Shown: piece after piece, positions 10,436 to 21,658 of the stretch | How positions within the stretch are numbered: position 1 is the first letter of the stretch | Layout: the number at the start of each line of letters is the position of its first letter | Program-made: the position numbers and the translations under genes | Notes under the pieces: model-generated | What the model saw: the letters and a program-made list of their open reading frames with translations, nothing else | What the model was told of the DNA's origin: nothing | The model's database searches: none | Origin: Chrysomallon squamiferum | Taxonomy: Eukaryota > Mollusca > Gastropoda > Neomphalida > Peltospiridae | DNA length: 30,000 nt | NCBI GenBank assembly: GCA_012295275.1 | Contig: CM022666.1 | Span: 1,085,001-1,115,000 of the forward strand | Direction of reading: 5' to 3'

Positions 10436-10500
10436 ACATATATACATTCATACATTCATACAGACAGATATACATACATACATACATACATACATAGATG
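10436..10500. repeat. (TACA)n tetranucleotide microsatellite
   Basis: Five to six perfect CATA/TACA units with flanking imperfect ones (TACATTCA, CAGACAGA). Confidence 0.88.
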
Positions 10501-10849
10501 CATGTATAATATATAATATTCACTGAAATATCACTACAGTAAATAAAACATGTTTTAGAAAAATAATTTAAAAAAATAATAATAATAGTATTAATAATAA
10601 TTAAAAAAACAAAGACATTTATCTCATGTAACAAATAACTATTTCTGAGATGATAATATTTCAACATTTTTCACATAAGCATGTGTACTACTGGTTATTT
10701 TTTTATTTTTATTTATTCATGACAGACATACTGCTCAGTCCATCTTAAAAAATAATAATAATAATAAAAAATAAAAAATAATAATAAAAAAATAATTATC
10801 AACATGTTCTTCACTGTTGTTTATCTAATTTGAGAGATCTCAAACGAGA
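10501..10849. other. AT-rich non-coding stretch
   Basis: Contains AAT/AAAAT-rich patches at 10570-10610 and 10748-10800. No coding or RNA signal seen. Confidence 0.7.
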
Positions 10850-11060
10850 TGAAAAATTCTGACATGACGGAAATTGCATTTTTCTGCCGAATTTGATGTA
10901 AAGATCGTTCGGTTATTTTGTTAGTGTAATATATGGATGTTTTTCGAAGCAGCATAATGAAATGTCACAGTAACCAAATACATGTCACACCTGCTGGTGA
11001 AAAAGGTGGTGTCAGGTGTAAAGCAAACACAGACTGCGAGATAACAGCAGATATTGAATT
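10850..11060. promoter_or_regulatory. Candidate regulatory island with T-box-like half-sites
   Basis: Seen: about 200 bp of distinctly higher complexity than its flanks. It contains TCACACCT at 10985-10992, AGGTGGTG at 11004-11011 and AGGTGTAA at 11014-11021, that is, AGGTGT-type half-sites in both orientations within 37 bp. Known: T-box factors bind AGGTGTGA and its reverse complement TCACACCT. CACCTG and CAGGTG, also present, are E-box cores of the kind bound by Snail/bHLH factors. Inference: an enhancer-like element. No conservation data are available to me. Confidence 0.35.
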
Positions 11061-11561
11061 CACGTATGAAATTTGTTTTTACAGAGCTATTTCTGTATGA
11101 TATTTGCCTCAGATAAGTTTTTATTAAAACCTCTGTTATTAAGTACACACAAGTTGTGTGTATGTGTAGAAAGTATTACACGAGGTGTATGTATGTGTGT
11201 ATAATGTAAGTATGTGTGCATGTATGATTGAATGAATGAATGTATGAATACGTGTGTATGTGTATACATGTGTTTGTGTTGTGTGTGTGTGTGTGTGTGT
11301 GTTGGTTTGTGTGTGTGTTGGTATTTATCATTCCTTCAATTTTACAAATTCAAGCAGAAAAAAAAGAAAAAGGTAAAGGAAAAAAAAAAAAAAAAACAAC
11401 TGCAATTACTACAAAAGCAGTGAAGCAGACAGAGACGCAAATCAAATAATTAGTTTATTTTGGCCTAAACATCCATTTATTTCATTTCCCTGTAGTCTGT
11501 TTGTCAGTCATTGTGATTTACATCTACTAACTGTGTTTGCATCGACTCTCCCTGCTGTCCA
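11061..11561. other. Non-coding stretch with GT-rich patch
   Basis: Holds a GT-rich segment at about 11150-11320, an A-rich segment at 11358-11398 and ordinary sequence after 11400. Overlapping short frames are composition artefacts. Confidence 0.6.
11281..11320. repeat. (GT)n microsatellite
   Basis: GT run with a single TTGGTT interruption. Confidence 0.9.
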
Positions 11562-11612
11562 AGTGGCTGGAAATAATTGCCACCGAGTTGCCACAAATTG
11601 CCACAGTGGCTA
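11562..11612. promoter_or_regulatory. Candidate regulatory element with phased TTGCCAC repeats
   Basis: Seen: TTGCCAC at 11577-11583, 11588-11594 and 11598-11604, in steps of 11 and 10 bp. The last copy forms a palindrome GCCACAGTGGC (11600-11610), followed by TAATTA. An inverted AGTGGC lies at 11562-11567. Known: TGCCA/TGGCA is a nuclear factor I half-site and TAATTA is a homeodomain core. Inference: three same-orientation sites one helical turn apart suggest a cooperative protein-binding platform. Confidence 0.4.
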
Positions 11613-11698
11613 ATTACAGTTTGTTGTGAAGTATGTTTTCACTCACGATTCACCCAGCACATCTCACAACCACTCATTACTGTAGTTTATATTGTCAG

Positions 11699-11800
11699 AT
11701 AATGATGATGATGATGGTAATGACAATGGTAATGATGATTATATTGATGATGCTGATAACAATAACAACAATGATAATAATAATGATGATGATGATGATT
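11699..11800. repeat. Imperfect (GAT)n/(AAT)n triplet block
   Basis: GATGAT and AATAAT runs with AAC and GGT variants. The D/N-rich open frame over it follows from the triplets. Confidence 0.9.
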
Positions 11801-12089
11801 TCTGTGTAAATGGTTTATTTATAATATTATACATATTTAGCAGCGCTAACGTTATTAGGAAAATTTCCAATTAATATTTTTCTGCTTCAGAAACAAAAAT
11901 GAAAATTTATAATATAAATTTTATTAAATATTAAAAGAGATTGTGAAAGACTTTATTAGGTGAAATTTAAAAAAAAATTATTTTAGGTGAAAAATTTTAT
12001 TATTTAATTTTAATAAACAATATTTTTTGTGTAATGATTGGTTTTTACTGACTGAAGTTTAAAATATTTTTTAAAAACCAAAGATCCTT
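11801..12089. other. AT-rich non-coding stretch
   Basis: Nothing is recognised apart from a repeated TTAGGTGAAA word at 11957 and 11984. Confidence 0.65.
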
Positions 12090-12920
12090 TTCTATATTTA
12101 GTTTATTCATCAAAATGTGTAGTTAGTAAAACAGTATTGTTCAGGAGAATAAAAACATCAAAATTCATAAACCTTTTCCTTTGGGAAAAAAAAAAAATAG
12201 AAAAAAAAAAAAAATAAAAAAGAAATTTCACTTAAAGAAGTCATTCTACAAAATAACAGGTTGGGTCAAAAGTTAAATTCAAAGACAATATGTAGATATT
12301 TGTACATAGATTTATTCAACTCCATATCTGCCATTTTGTTAACCTTTCAGAATATGTATATAAGTCATATATTTCATATATTTTATGTAAAATTAAGTCT
12401 TGCTCAAATGCCACCTATTGAAAAATCACTATGAACGTTTGTTTCAACTGGCTGTATTTGATTAACTATATTTTTGAATGAAGTTACTAGGAGCCTTTGT
12501 CAGAATTTTAAATGATTTTCACTCAAATAACAAAATTTGGAATATTTGCTTCATTCAGCAAAATATATAGAAGATAGTTTTAAGAGAACTTTGTCGTTTG
12601 TATTATTAGGTATGTTTTAGCTTTGGCAATCTTTTTTTTTGATTATTTTTTTAATTAAATTATTTTTTATTTTTTTAGCATACTTATTTCATTCAGAAAA
12701 TACATCTGGTTAACACTCCTTCTGAATGGCATTGTTAAGATTGTTAGAGCCTGAAGCTAAATTTCAAACGTTTTTTCCTTTCAAAAAGGTTTTTTTTCTA
12801 TGAAACCAGTTTACATAAGAAAATATATGTGGTTAGCAGAACTTATAAATGGCTCCATTATGCATTAATGACCTGAAGGCAAAATGTTAAATGTTTGAAG
12901 AGATCTCTTTTCTGGTTCTG
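12090..12920. repeat. Old degenerate direct-repeat region, unit about 120-240 bp
   Basis: A motif of the type TTCATTCAGAAAATATAT followed by GTGGTTAGC-like sequence recurs near 12100, 12335, 12545, 12685 and 12805. The last two copies share more: GAAAATACATCTGGTTAAC versus GAAAATATATGTGGTTAGC, then a TAAATGGC-like word and a CCTGAAG segment. Spacing is irregular and divergence high, so the boundaries are approximate. It might be a decayed tandem array. Confidence 0.4.
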
Positions 12921-13115
12921 TGAGGGTCTAAAGACAGAAAGCTATTTTGTCAAAAATATCAAATTATTATTATTATTATGACTCAGCTTCTGTAGATTTG
13001 TTGATTTCTCCACTTGTGTCCAAATTATGATTTTCGTTATTCCCTCCCTTGGTTTTAAAATTTGAAGAATTTTTCTTTACTTTAGTAATCATTTTTCTCT
13101 TTTTTGTTGTTGTTT

Positions 13116-13116
<1 letters not shown>
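12921..13116. other. Non-coding spacer
   Basis: Ordinary AT-rich sequence with a short ATT triplet run at about 12963-12980. Confidence 0.6.

Positions 13117-13187
<71 letters not shown>
13117..13187. repeat. Compound (TTTA)n-(TTA)n microsatellite
   Basis: About eight TTTA units pass directly into about thirteen TTA units. This is consistent with a tetranucleotide run that lost one base per unit and re-expanded. Confidence 0.93.
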
Positions 13188-14180
13188 AAATGTACGAAAA
13201 TGTATATATTTACATAATTCAATTCTGATTTTTAAAAACATTTATGCAGGTTTTTAATTTATTATTATTATTGTTATTGTTTCTTTTAATTGCATTTTTT
13301 TTTTTTTTTTTTTTTTTATTTATTTATTTATTAACTGGATTAAATAAAACTTTGCCTTTTAAAGAACAAAATATCTAAAATAATCTAAATTAATTAGATG
13401 ATGGTTTATGTTATCATTTATGTAGTTTAAAAAACATTAAAAAACAAACAAACATATAAATAGAACAGAGTCAGAAAGAAATACTGATGTCATAAAATAA
13501 GGTACAATAATAACTGAAAAAAAAGTTGTAAATCTTAAATTTGAATGGAACTTGATTTAAAAAAAAATAATATAAAAAAAATAAAGGATTGTAAATTAAT
13601 TTGGTAGATACATTTAACCATTATCATTATTGTCTTGTTATTATTTGTTTTTTTGTTTTTTGTTTTTTTTTTTTAGTCTTTTTGTTCTCTTTTTTTCATA
13701 TATTTTGATGCTGTCACTGATTAACAGTAAATTTATTTTATATTATTTTCATTAATATACACTGTGTTAAATCTGATTATTTTCTTAATAAGTGAATTCA
13801 GTACATGTATTTTTAGGAAAATGAAGAAAATCTTTGTATACAAATTTACCACATCTATTTAATATTGTTCATAATTAGATTTATTTTATATTGATGTTTC
13901 TTCTTCTGATTTTCAAATGTTTTATATAGAGGCTTTTGTAGAAGAGTATTTTTATTTTGTTTTATTTTATATTATTATGCATTTCTTTACTTTACTTTAT
14001 TTGTTATTTTATTTAATTTTATTTATTTATTTATTTATTTTTATTTTTTTACTTTACTTTAGTTTACATGTTATTTTTATTTTATTTTTTTATTATTATT
14101 ATTTTTTTTTTCATTGTTAAGATAGTTGCTTGATTATATGTTGATTTAGAATATTTCTTTATGAAATTTATTTCCTTTTT
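13188..14180. other. AT-rich non-coding stretch
   Basis: Long T-rich segments (poly(T) at about 13295-13317) and TTTA/TTATT-rich patches at 13990-14110. A 67-codon F/L/Y-rich frame at 13917-14120 is produced by the T-rich composition. No gene or RNA seen. Confidence 0.7.
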
Positions 14181-14181
14181 A

Positions 14182-14335
14182 TAATAATGATGATGATAAT
14201 AATAAAAATGACAGTAATAATAATTATAGTAATAATCATAATAATAATAATAATAACAATAACAATAATAATAATAATAGTAACATGATTGATGATGATG
14301 ATAATAAAAATGATAATAATGATGACATTAAGAAG
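14182..14335. repeat. Imperfect (AAT)n/(GAT)n triplet block
   Basis: AAT, GAT and AAC triplets over about 150 bp. On the - strand they give an isoleucine-rich open frame that is an artefact. Confidence 0.9.
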
Positions 14336-14909
14336 ATAACAACTACAGACAAATGTAATCTGTTCACAAGAATTTGGTAGAAAAAACAAATGTTATACAT
14401 AGACTGAGTATTCAGGTAAGACATCATTTTCCATATCTGTTTCATCTACAGCTGATAAGGGTCAACCCCCATTAAATGTGATAATAATATTATTGAGATA
14501 GTTTTTATTGACTTAACAGCTTCCTAAAATTTTAATCAGATTTTAAAAATTATTTATTCTCATTTACATTTCCTGAAAATGCACAAATGTACAAGTACAT
14601 ACACATATTCATATTCATACAGAGATGCAGATGCATAAACATAATAATTTTATAGATACAGATATATAAATATGTGTGTGTGTATGTCTGTATTTGTGTA
14701 TTTTGAAGTTTTGTTAAAAAGAAATGTAGCCATGATTTTATATTTTATTTTGTGCATATGTACGTACATGCAAATATGCATACATACATATATACACAAA
14801 CATATATATGCATGCATACATATACACTCATCCTCAAATACAGAACAGATATTTACCTCCATTTACATAATAACATAGAGTCTATGTCTAAAGCATGCTC
14901 ACATAAATA

Positions 14910-14911
<2 letters not shown>
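14336..14911. other. Non-coding stretch with ATAC/ATGC words
   Basis: 14640-14830 is rich in ATACATA, ATGCATA and GTGTGT words. Open frames on both strands over it reflect this composition. Nothing else is recognised. Confidence 0.6.

Positions 14912-14944
<33 letters not shown>
14912..14944. repeat. (CA)16 microsatellite
   Basis: Perfect dinucleotide run, followed by further CA-rich sequence to about 14995. Confidence 0.93.
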
Positions 14945-14949
<5 letters not shown>

Positions 14950-14995
14950 GTCACATAATTACACACACACACACTTACACACTCACATACTCTTA

Positions 14996-15647
14996 CCATT
15001 TCTTTTATTATTTTCCATTCTCATTTTTCTCTTTGTCTGATTTCGCTGATTTCCCTTGATGAACCATTATTTTACAATACTCTCTCTCTCTTCCGATTTC
15101 TTTCTGTGGCAAACTGCCCAAGACAAATGTTCTCTGGAGACTTGTCAGAAGTTACACAGTAGATGACTTTCAGTGTGTTCACTGTGGAGATGTAGTTTTT
15201 ACCACACATTCAGAACCATCCAGTCTGTAACACAGGCTTTTAGAGAACACATAAAACCAGCCACCATCCAACTAAGTGTGTATCCTAATGTTTAAACGAA
15301 TTTATTATATCTGAAGTTTATTTTGTTGTAAGGTTCTAGAAATATATTTAGAAAAATTTGTTTATTTATTAGTAACCTAGGCACGTATTTTTGGGAGGTG
15401 TACATTTTGTAGATTTGTTTAGTAAATATGATTTTTCTGCAGTGGTTAGTGTAAGAAAAATTTGGTTTTTGTGAGAAAATTGTAGAAAATAAATGTCATT
15501 TAATGGGCTGTCTCTTTCTGTCTTTTTGTTTCATTTTCTGTTTCCCTTTTTCTTCCCTCCATTTCCTTTTATTTCATTCTATCTTCTTCCTCTCTCTGTC
15601 TCTAATTATCTTTCCTACTTTCTTCTTTTTTTCTCGTTCTTTTTCTC

Positions 15648-15650
<3 letters not shown>
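14996..15650. other. Non-coding stretch of mixed complexity
   Basis: 15100-15290 is less AT-rich than its flanks but has no clear frame or motif cluster. 15520-15650 is pyrimidine-rich (TTC/TTTC words) and leads into the AC microsatellite. It is one of several pyrimidine tracts on this strand. Confidence 0.55.

Positions 15651-15690
<40 letters not shown>
15651..15690. repeat. (AC)20 microsatellite
   Basis: Perfect dinucleotide run followed by AAAAAACCC. Confidence 0.95.
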
Positions 15691-15695
<5 letters not shown>

Positions 15696-15809
15696 ACCCA
15701 ACTTATCTACATATGAATATCCACATAATTAATCTAACATCACACACATTATAAGACACAAACACATAATTAATTAACTATTTAATTAATCATTACTTTG
15801 GAATCTTAA

Positions 15810-16075
15810 CAAAAACGTCATCGTCGCAGCAGCATTTTTTACATAAATCAAATCATCTCCATCCCGTTCCGAAGCAGCTGTGAGCTTCATTTAATTACAC
15901 CTCTGACGAGTGAGGTTTCCCATTATACAGTGTGATCTGCTCCTCATTTTGTTTGTCTTCTAGTTAACAACACCAAGCCCACCATCCCTTCCCTCTCTCC
16001 TAACTCAGCAAGTTGATTAAAGTCCATTTTAGCTCATCATTACCCCGTTTGCTTTTAACTTCACGATTGGACCTC
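15810..16075. promoter_or_regulatory. Candidate regulatory island
   Basis: Seen: about 260 bp of raised complexity with CpGs (ACGTCATCGTCGCAGC), an E-box CAGCTG (about 15877), a homeodomain-type TTTAATTA just after it, TAGTTAAC (about 15961) and GATTAAAG. No long open frame crosses it. Inference: it resembles the islands at 10.9 and 25.6 kb and may be a conserved non-coding element. A TTGTCTTCTAG acceptor-like site ends at about 15962, so an exon of a transcript is an alternative. Confidence 0.3.
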
Positions 16076-16099
16076 GAAGACATCCTTTCTTTTTCAACT

Positions 16100-16107
<8 letters not shown>

Positions 16108-16141
<34 letters not shown>
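16108..16141. repeat. Poly(A) run, 34 nt
   Basis: A seven-base T run switches straight to 34 A. The lysine-rich frame through it is an artefact. Confidence 0.93.
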
Positions 16142-16143
<2 letters not shown>

Positions 16144-16390
16144 AGATGGTGAAAGAATTTACTTTGTTCATCCATCGATAGCCGAGAGCTGCAAAAGTCT
16201 TTCATTTACACCAGGATCTGGTTTCGTGAAAGCTTTCAGGGGAGATAATTAATTACGATGTAATTCTGTTTTGGCTTTAGATGGCAAATTTTGTTACTTT
16301 ATTAATGTCGCTGGTTGAATGGCTTGTAGGGAGATGTCAGTGTAGACACAATGAGGTTTTTTGTGGGATTTTTTCTCTCTTAGTGTGTAT
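16142..16390. other. Mixed-complexity patch then AT-rich DNA
   Basis: 16145-16260 contains ordinary-complexity sequence (CATCGATAGCCGAGAGC, GGATCTGGTTTCGTG) and the word GGGGAGATAATTAATTA at about 16231-16247. That word is similar to the GGGAGGTAATT motif seen inverted at 28478. No coding call is made. Confidence 0.45.
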
Positions 16391-16860
16391 TACTGTCAGA
16401 GTTTAGTCTTGTATCAAGTTGGTGTCAGTTTTAATAAAAAGAACACAGGTTAATTTTACTTGTGCATCCTAGATTTTTTTTAGATTAAGATTTGCAGAGT
16501 AGAATGAATATTTATATACTTTTAAATTTTAAAGTCTGTTACTGTCAGAGTTTGTCTTGTATCAAGTTTGTGTCAGTTTTAATTAAAGAAAAATAGAACA
16601 TGCTACTGATATCAACATGTTTGTTTTTGTTGTGCATCCTAAAGTTTTTACATTTAGGATTAGTCTGTAGAATGTTTTCTGATGTGCTGTTAATTTTTAA
16701 TATCTTAAACTTTCAGAGTTTAGTCTTAAGTCCTCTTTGTTTCAGTTTTAATCAAAAAGTTTTAAAGAATTGTTAGGTTCAGACTTGCACTGTAGACTGT
16801 TTTCTTATATTTTTGTTGATTCTTACTGTTTTATGCTGTAAATTTTTGTCTTATAACAAT
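16391..16860. repeat. Degenerate direct repeats, about 150-170 bp unit, three to four copies
   Basis: TACTGTCAGAGTTTAGTCTT, followed by a GTGTCAGTTTTAAT segment, occurs at 16391 and 16540. It recurs with more changes at about 16708 and as a remnant at about 16826. A TGTGCATCCTA word and a GTAGAATG word recur inside the units. Copies become more divergent rightwards. Confidence 0.75.
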
Positions 16861-17061
16861 TTTTTAAAACCCTAAAAAACCGCAAAAAAAACCCCACTCA
16901 AAAATCCAAAGAAACAATCAAACAACAAAAAAAATATTAGCTCTGAATTCTAGAAGGTTTTCTTGTTTCTGTATAATCCATTTTCTCCTGTTAAGCGAGA
17001 ATTTTCAGATTTAACATTGTAAATATTGAGAATCTTGTGTGACATAACTGATAGAAAAACT
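16861..17061. other. A-rich spacer
   Basis: Contains ACCC/AAACC-type words (CCCTAAAAAACCGC) at 16869-16910. Nothing is recognised. Confidence 0.6.
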
Positions 17062-17180
17062 GAATGATATATATAGAAAGAAACAAGACAGAAAATAGAA
17101 TGATAGATACAAAGAAATAAAGACAGAAAAACAGAATGATATAGACAGAAAGAAAGACAGAAAAAGAGAATGATAGAGAT
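17062..17180. repeat. 36-bp purine-rich tandem repeat, about three copies
   Basis: GAATGATA begins at 17062, 17098, 17134 and 17168, each followed by AGAAAGAAA and GACAGAAAA words. The unit is closely related, in reverse complement, to the 26-bp repeat at 17851-17930. Confidence 0.85.
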
Positions 17181-17737
<557 letters not shown>

Positions 17738-17850
17738 ATCATTCTTATCTCTTTTCCCATCCATTTGGGTTCATTTTTTTTCTTTCTCTGACTCTGTTTT
17801 TCTCTTTCTTTCTTTCTTTCATTCTGTTTTTTCTTTATTTTTTCTATCTA

Positions 17851-17930
17851 TATCATTCTGTCTTTCTTTGTGTCTATATCATTCTGTCTTTCTTTATGTC
17901 TATATCATTCTGTTTTTCTCTCTTTCTTTC
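17851..17930. repeat. 26-bp pyrimidine-rich tandem repeat, three copies
   Basis: TATCATTCTG starts at 17851, 17877 and 17903, each followed by TCTTTCTTT and TGTCTA. It is the inverted counterpart of the purine-rich array at 17062-17180. Confidence 0.88.
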
Positions 17931-18339
17931 TTTCTACCTAATTTGCTCTGTCTTTTTTCTCTTCCTTTTCCCTCTTTCTGCAAGTATAAGTATGTGCACA
18001 TTTCTCTTTTTCTTAATGCATATTTTATGCATGTTTACATTTCTTTCCAGTATTAACCCCCCACATTTCTGTGTTATTTCTGTTTCAGTAACAGAATAAA
18101 GTTTGTTTCAAAATAACAGACTTTGACTCACTGTTATATTTTTTAATAAAATAGTTTTAAACATAAAATAATGGCTGCATTTCATTTTCTTTGAACAACA
18201 AGGACCTTTGAATAAATATGACTTCACGAAATCATTAACACACCATTTTGATTTGTCTGTTTAAAAGTTCTCTAAAGGTTTAACTAAAGCCAGTTTAATT
18301 TCTCAAAATTAAAATTCTATTAAAGTTTTAATTTGTCAA
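17931..18339. other. Pyrimidine-rich then ordinary non-coding sequence
   Basis: CTTT-rich to about 17980, then AT-rich sequence. Two F/S-rich frames at 17868-18099 come from the pyrimidine bias. Nothing else is recognised. Confidence 0.6.
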
Positions 18340-18802
18340 ATTTTAAATATTCGTCAGTATGTTTTATAGTAATGACACTGTTTTTAAGTGAGGGAATTTT
18401 AGATGTCTGTCAGTATGTTCTGTTGTAATGACACTGTTTCAAATTGAGTGAATTTTAGATGTCTGTCAGTATGTTCTATAGTAATGACACTGTTTCAAAT
18501 TGAGGGAATTTTAAATGTCTGTCAGTATGTTCTGTTGTAATGACACTATTTCTAAGTGAGGGAATTTTAAATGTCTGTCAGTATGTTCTGTTGTAATGAC
18601 ACTATTTCTAAGTGAGGGAATTTTAAATGTCTGTCAGTATGTTCTGTTGTAATGACACTATTTCTAAGTTAGGGAATTTTAAATGTCTGTCAGTATGTTC
18701 TAGTGTAATGACATTGTTTCTAAGTGAGGGAATTTTAAATGTATGTCAGTATGTTCTGTAGTAATGACACTGTTTCTAAGTGAAGTAATTTTAAATGTCT
18801 GT
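18340..18802. repeat. 56-bp minisatellite, eight copies
   Basis: CAGTATGTT recurs at 18355, 18411, 18467, 18523 and onward in exact 56-bp steps to 18747. The unit contains TGTCTGTCAGTATGTTCT, TAATGACACT and AAGTGAGGGAATTTTAAA. The central copies are almost identical and the outer ones more diverged, which is the usual result of expansion from the middle. 56 is not a multiple of three, and no frame persists. Confidence 0.95.
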
Positions 18803-19398
18803 TGATTGCAATACTTTTTACTAGCAGTGACATCAGAGAAAGCCGTTTGAATGTCTGTGATAACATCTTATTGATGATCAGATCTGAAGACTCCTCTAAC
18901 ACCAGTTCAGTATTTCAGTGATTGAACCACCATTTCTAAAGAGGAAACATTTTACAAGTGTTAGCTTTCTCTTTGATGATTTTGTATTTATGGCTGGAAC
19001 TCAAATAAATAAAACTGGTTCAATTATTTTTGGTTTTGACACATATTCTTGTTAGCTTTTTATTTCAAAGCCCATTATAAACAATGAAAACAACAACAGT
19101 AGTAATAATTAATTAATAAATAAAATACAAAATATATATCTTAAGACACAGTTTAATTTGTTGTCAGATGAAAATTTATTATAATCACTTTGTATTTTGA
19201 GTAACCAAATTTGGTTATGTTTTTTTTTTTTGTCATTTTTTTTGTGGTTGCATTTTCAGAAGTAATTAAACATGTACCGGTTTTGCTTAATAACATTTTA
19301 TTTATGGTGAAGTCTAATTTAGTGAAATGTGTTCAGTAATTGTTAACTATTAAAAGAGTTTAATACCATTTTTACAATTATCATTTGTAATTTAAACG

Positions 19399-19431
<33 letters not shown>

Positions 19432-19867
19432 TGTATTAAAAGACATTTGATTAATTCTGGCTTCAGAAGCATTTTATAATACCTTCTTGGTTATATTTTA
19501 CTATTTTAATCGCTGTCACCCCATTTTTGGAAAAGAACAAATTAAACCATTTTTAAACCTGGCTTGGAATATTTAGCAACATGTTATTTACAGAGCTATT
19601 TTGAGAATTTTAGTAAAATTGGTTAGGTCATTTTTTTTTTTTTAGCTGTTTTCTAAAAATGAAATAAATTTAAACATTCCTTTAAATGATATTTTTTGGA
19701 AAACAAGGCATCTGTTGATTTCACTAATACAGCTTCAGTTATTATTAAAAATGAATATGGCAGCAATTTGGATACAAGTATATTGAACAAGTTTTTAAAA
19801 GTGTTATAAAGTGAACTGTGATATGACTGATTCTGCAGTACAAGGTCTTGAACAAAACTGACTGTCA
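18803..19867. other. Non-coding stretch
   Basis: 18830-18990 is of ordinary complexity. The remainder is AT-rich with a poly(T) run at 19399-19423. No gene, RNA or regulatory cluster is recognised. Confidence 0.65.
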
Positions 19868-19953
19868 CTGATACAGTTGTAGTACCTATGTGTATCTTGT
19901 GTAACTGATACAACTCTAGTATCTATGTGTATCTTGTGTTGCTGATACAGTGG
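19868..19953. repeat. 37-bp tandem repeat, about 2.3 copies
   Basis: CTGATACA starts at 19868, 19905 and 19942, with CTATGTGTATCTTGTGT shared by the first two units. Confidence 0.88.
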
Positions 19954-20106
19954 TGGTTGCTGTTTTACCAGTACTTGAGCACTTATTTCTGACTATTGCT
20001 ACTGTGGTAGTTGCTGCAGCAGTTTCTAAAAATTACTTCTGGCAGGTTCTAAGTGAGTAGTTGATGATGTTTTGATGAGTAGAATTTGTTTAGTGTGCAG
20101 CCAATA

Positions 20107-20110
<4 letters not shown>

Positions 20111-20183
<73 letters not shown>

Positions 20184-20218
20184 TCTCTCTCTGTCTGTCT
20201 GTCTGTCTGTCTGTCTGT
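20111..20218. repeat. Compound (CT)n-(GTCT)n microsatellite
   Basis: (CT)n with one G interruption to about 20192, then (GTCT)n. Serine/leucine-rich and R/E-rich frames over it on both strands are artefacts. Confidence 0.95.
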
Positions 20219-20600
20219 ATATGCTGACTGCTGGGATGGTCATGCCTCCATTTTGTGAAAAATGTCCCCACTGAAAGATCTTGTAATAATGACAAAACGT
20301 CAAGAGTTCACATTACTGATCAATCCTGGCAATCGATTTGTGGCCTCTGACTCTGAAAATGTTTGACATGAAACTGAAATCCCCCACATCAGCGCAGCAG
20401 TTAAGGTTTTCTATAAACAAACAGTTTGGAAGCCCCCTGGGGGTGCCGGTTTTGGCTAAAATCAGTTTTTGTTTGAGCTTGACGATTGTGTGTCAGTCAC
20501 ACAGTGAAGAGATAGAGAGTTGCACTGAATTAGGTTGTGTTAGTAACACAAACAGGTTTATTCTGCCACTTTCACTGCTTTGTCTCTTTTGTGTATTTAA
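20219..20600. promoter_or_regulatory. Higher-complexity island, possible regulatory element or exon
   Basis: Seen: normal complexity over about 380 bp beside the microsatellite, including GGCAATCGATTTGTGGCC (about 20329) and a GCCCCCTGGGGGTGCC palindrome-like run near 20431-20447. An 88-codon + frame at 20338-20604 has no recognisable domain and a hydrophobic, cysteine-bearing C-terminal half. Neither splice sites nor codon bias convinced me, so I leave it as an unassigned island. Confidence 0.3.
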
Positions 20601-21217
20601 CTGACTTCGTCTACCTACTGAGTAGATTTTTCTCTTTATCTTTAAAATTATATCGGACAATGAACGATATCTGGAATAACACTTGATATTAATTGTTTCA
20701 AATGTGTTTCAGTCATTAGTAAAATGAAGGTTTTATCATCTATTATAATAATAAATAATAATTGAAAAAATGCTGTTTCAAATTTGATTCATTGAGTGAA
20801 TTTTCTTTTTCACATTACTGTTATAATTAGATCAAATACTTATTGATATCTTGAAAAATAATGACACAATATGTTAGTCCATTTTGACACAATATTTTAG
20901 AAAATACTTCTATCAGTTTCTTCCCTGTTTCATTTATTAACTTGAATGGGTCTTATATCTCATATCAGTTGTAATTTTGAGATATGAGATTTGAGATATT
21001 TTCCTTTACTTTTTCCCTTCTTTATTTATCCTCAGATCATTATGATAATTATATTAAATTTATTCATGAACAATAACATATAAGTTTCAAAAATGTGAGC
21101 AAAAAAAGAATGCTGTATATTCCTTCATTTCTTCCTTGCCTTCTTCCTTCATTTATTTGTATGCATTTCTCATATCATCATTATAAATTATATTAAATTT
21201 AATATGACAGTAATACA

Positions 21218-21220
<3 letters not shown>
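20601..21220. other. AT-rich non-coding stretch
   Basis: Nothing coding is recognised. It includes the hairpin at 20957-20990. Confidence 0.65.
20957..20990. repeat. Short perfect inverted repeat (10-bp stem)
   Basis: ATCTCATATC at 20957-20966 and GATATGAGAT at 20981-20990 are exact reverse complements separated by 14 nt. A third related word, TTGAGATATT, follows. AT-rich DNA makes such stems by chance, so function is unclear. Confidence 0.7.
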
Positions 21221-21262
<42 letters not shown>

Positions 21263-21286
21263 AAGAAGAAGAAGTAGCAGTAGTAA
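21221..21286. repeat. (TAG)n/(AAG)n triplet microsatellite
   Basis: About seventeen TAG units, then GAA units and a return to TAG. T-rich and L-rich frames on the - strand are artefacts. Confidence 0.95.
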
Positions 21287-21562
21287 ATAAACAATTAGCT
21301 CCAGAAATAAATATGTTAGTGTCACTGTTTCCCTTACACAATTTGTTTTGTCTGAACTGTTTAATTCAGCTATCAGACTATTCAATTAACTTTTGTCAGT
21401 GAAAGGATAAAGGTCTAATCTGCCAGACTTAGTAAGTATTAGATGAATGGCGTGTACATTCTTACCAGCCCTGATTCAAAACCTCTGTCTACCTCACTCA
21501 ATGTAATAATGTCCCAGAAGATTTCACTAATGTTTTTTTAAATACTCATCTTTGTGTCCAGC
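21287..21562. other. Non-coding spacer
   Basis: Ordinary complexity, with no frame or element recognised. Confidence 0.55.
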
Positions 21563-21627
21563 TTAAAACGTTACTTCTGTCTCCAGCGCATGAAATTATT
21601 CATAAGAATCCCTGTCTGGTTTGTGGG

Positions 21628-21658
<31 letters not shown>

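Noticed and set aside
16108-16141. Long poly(A) runs, here and at 5346, 21633 and 26556, as retroposon tails
   Set aside because: No element body, polymerase III promoter or target-site duplication could be seen next to them.
20338-20604. 88-codon + frame with a hydrophobic C-terminal half
   Set aside because: Composition is only mildly different from background and no family is recognised. Left as an unassigned island.
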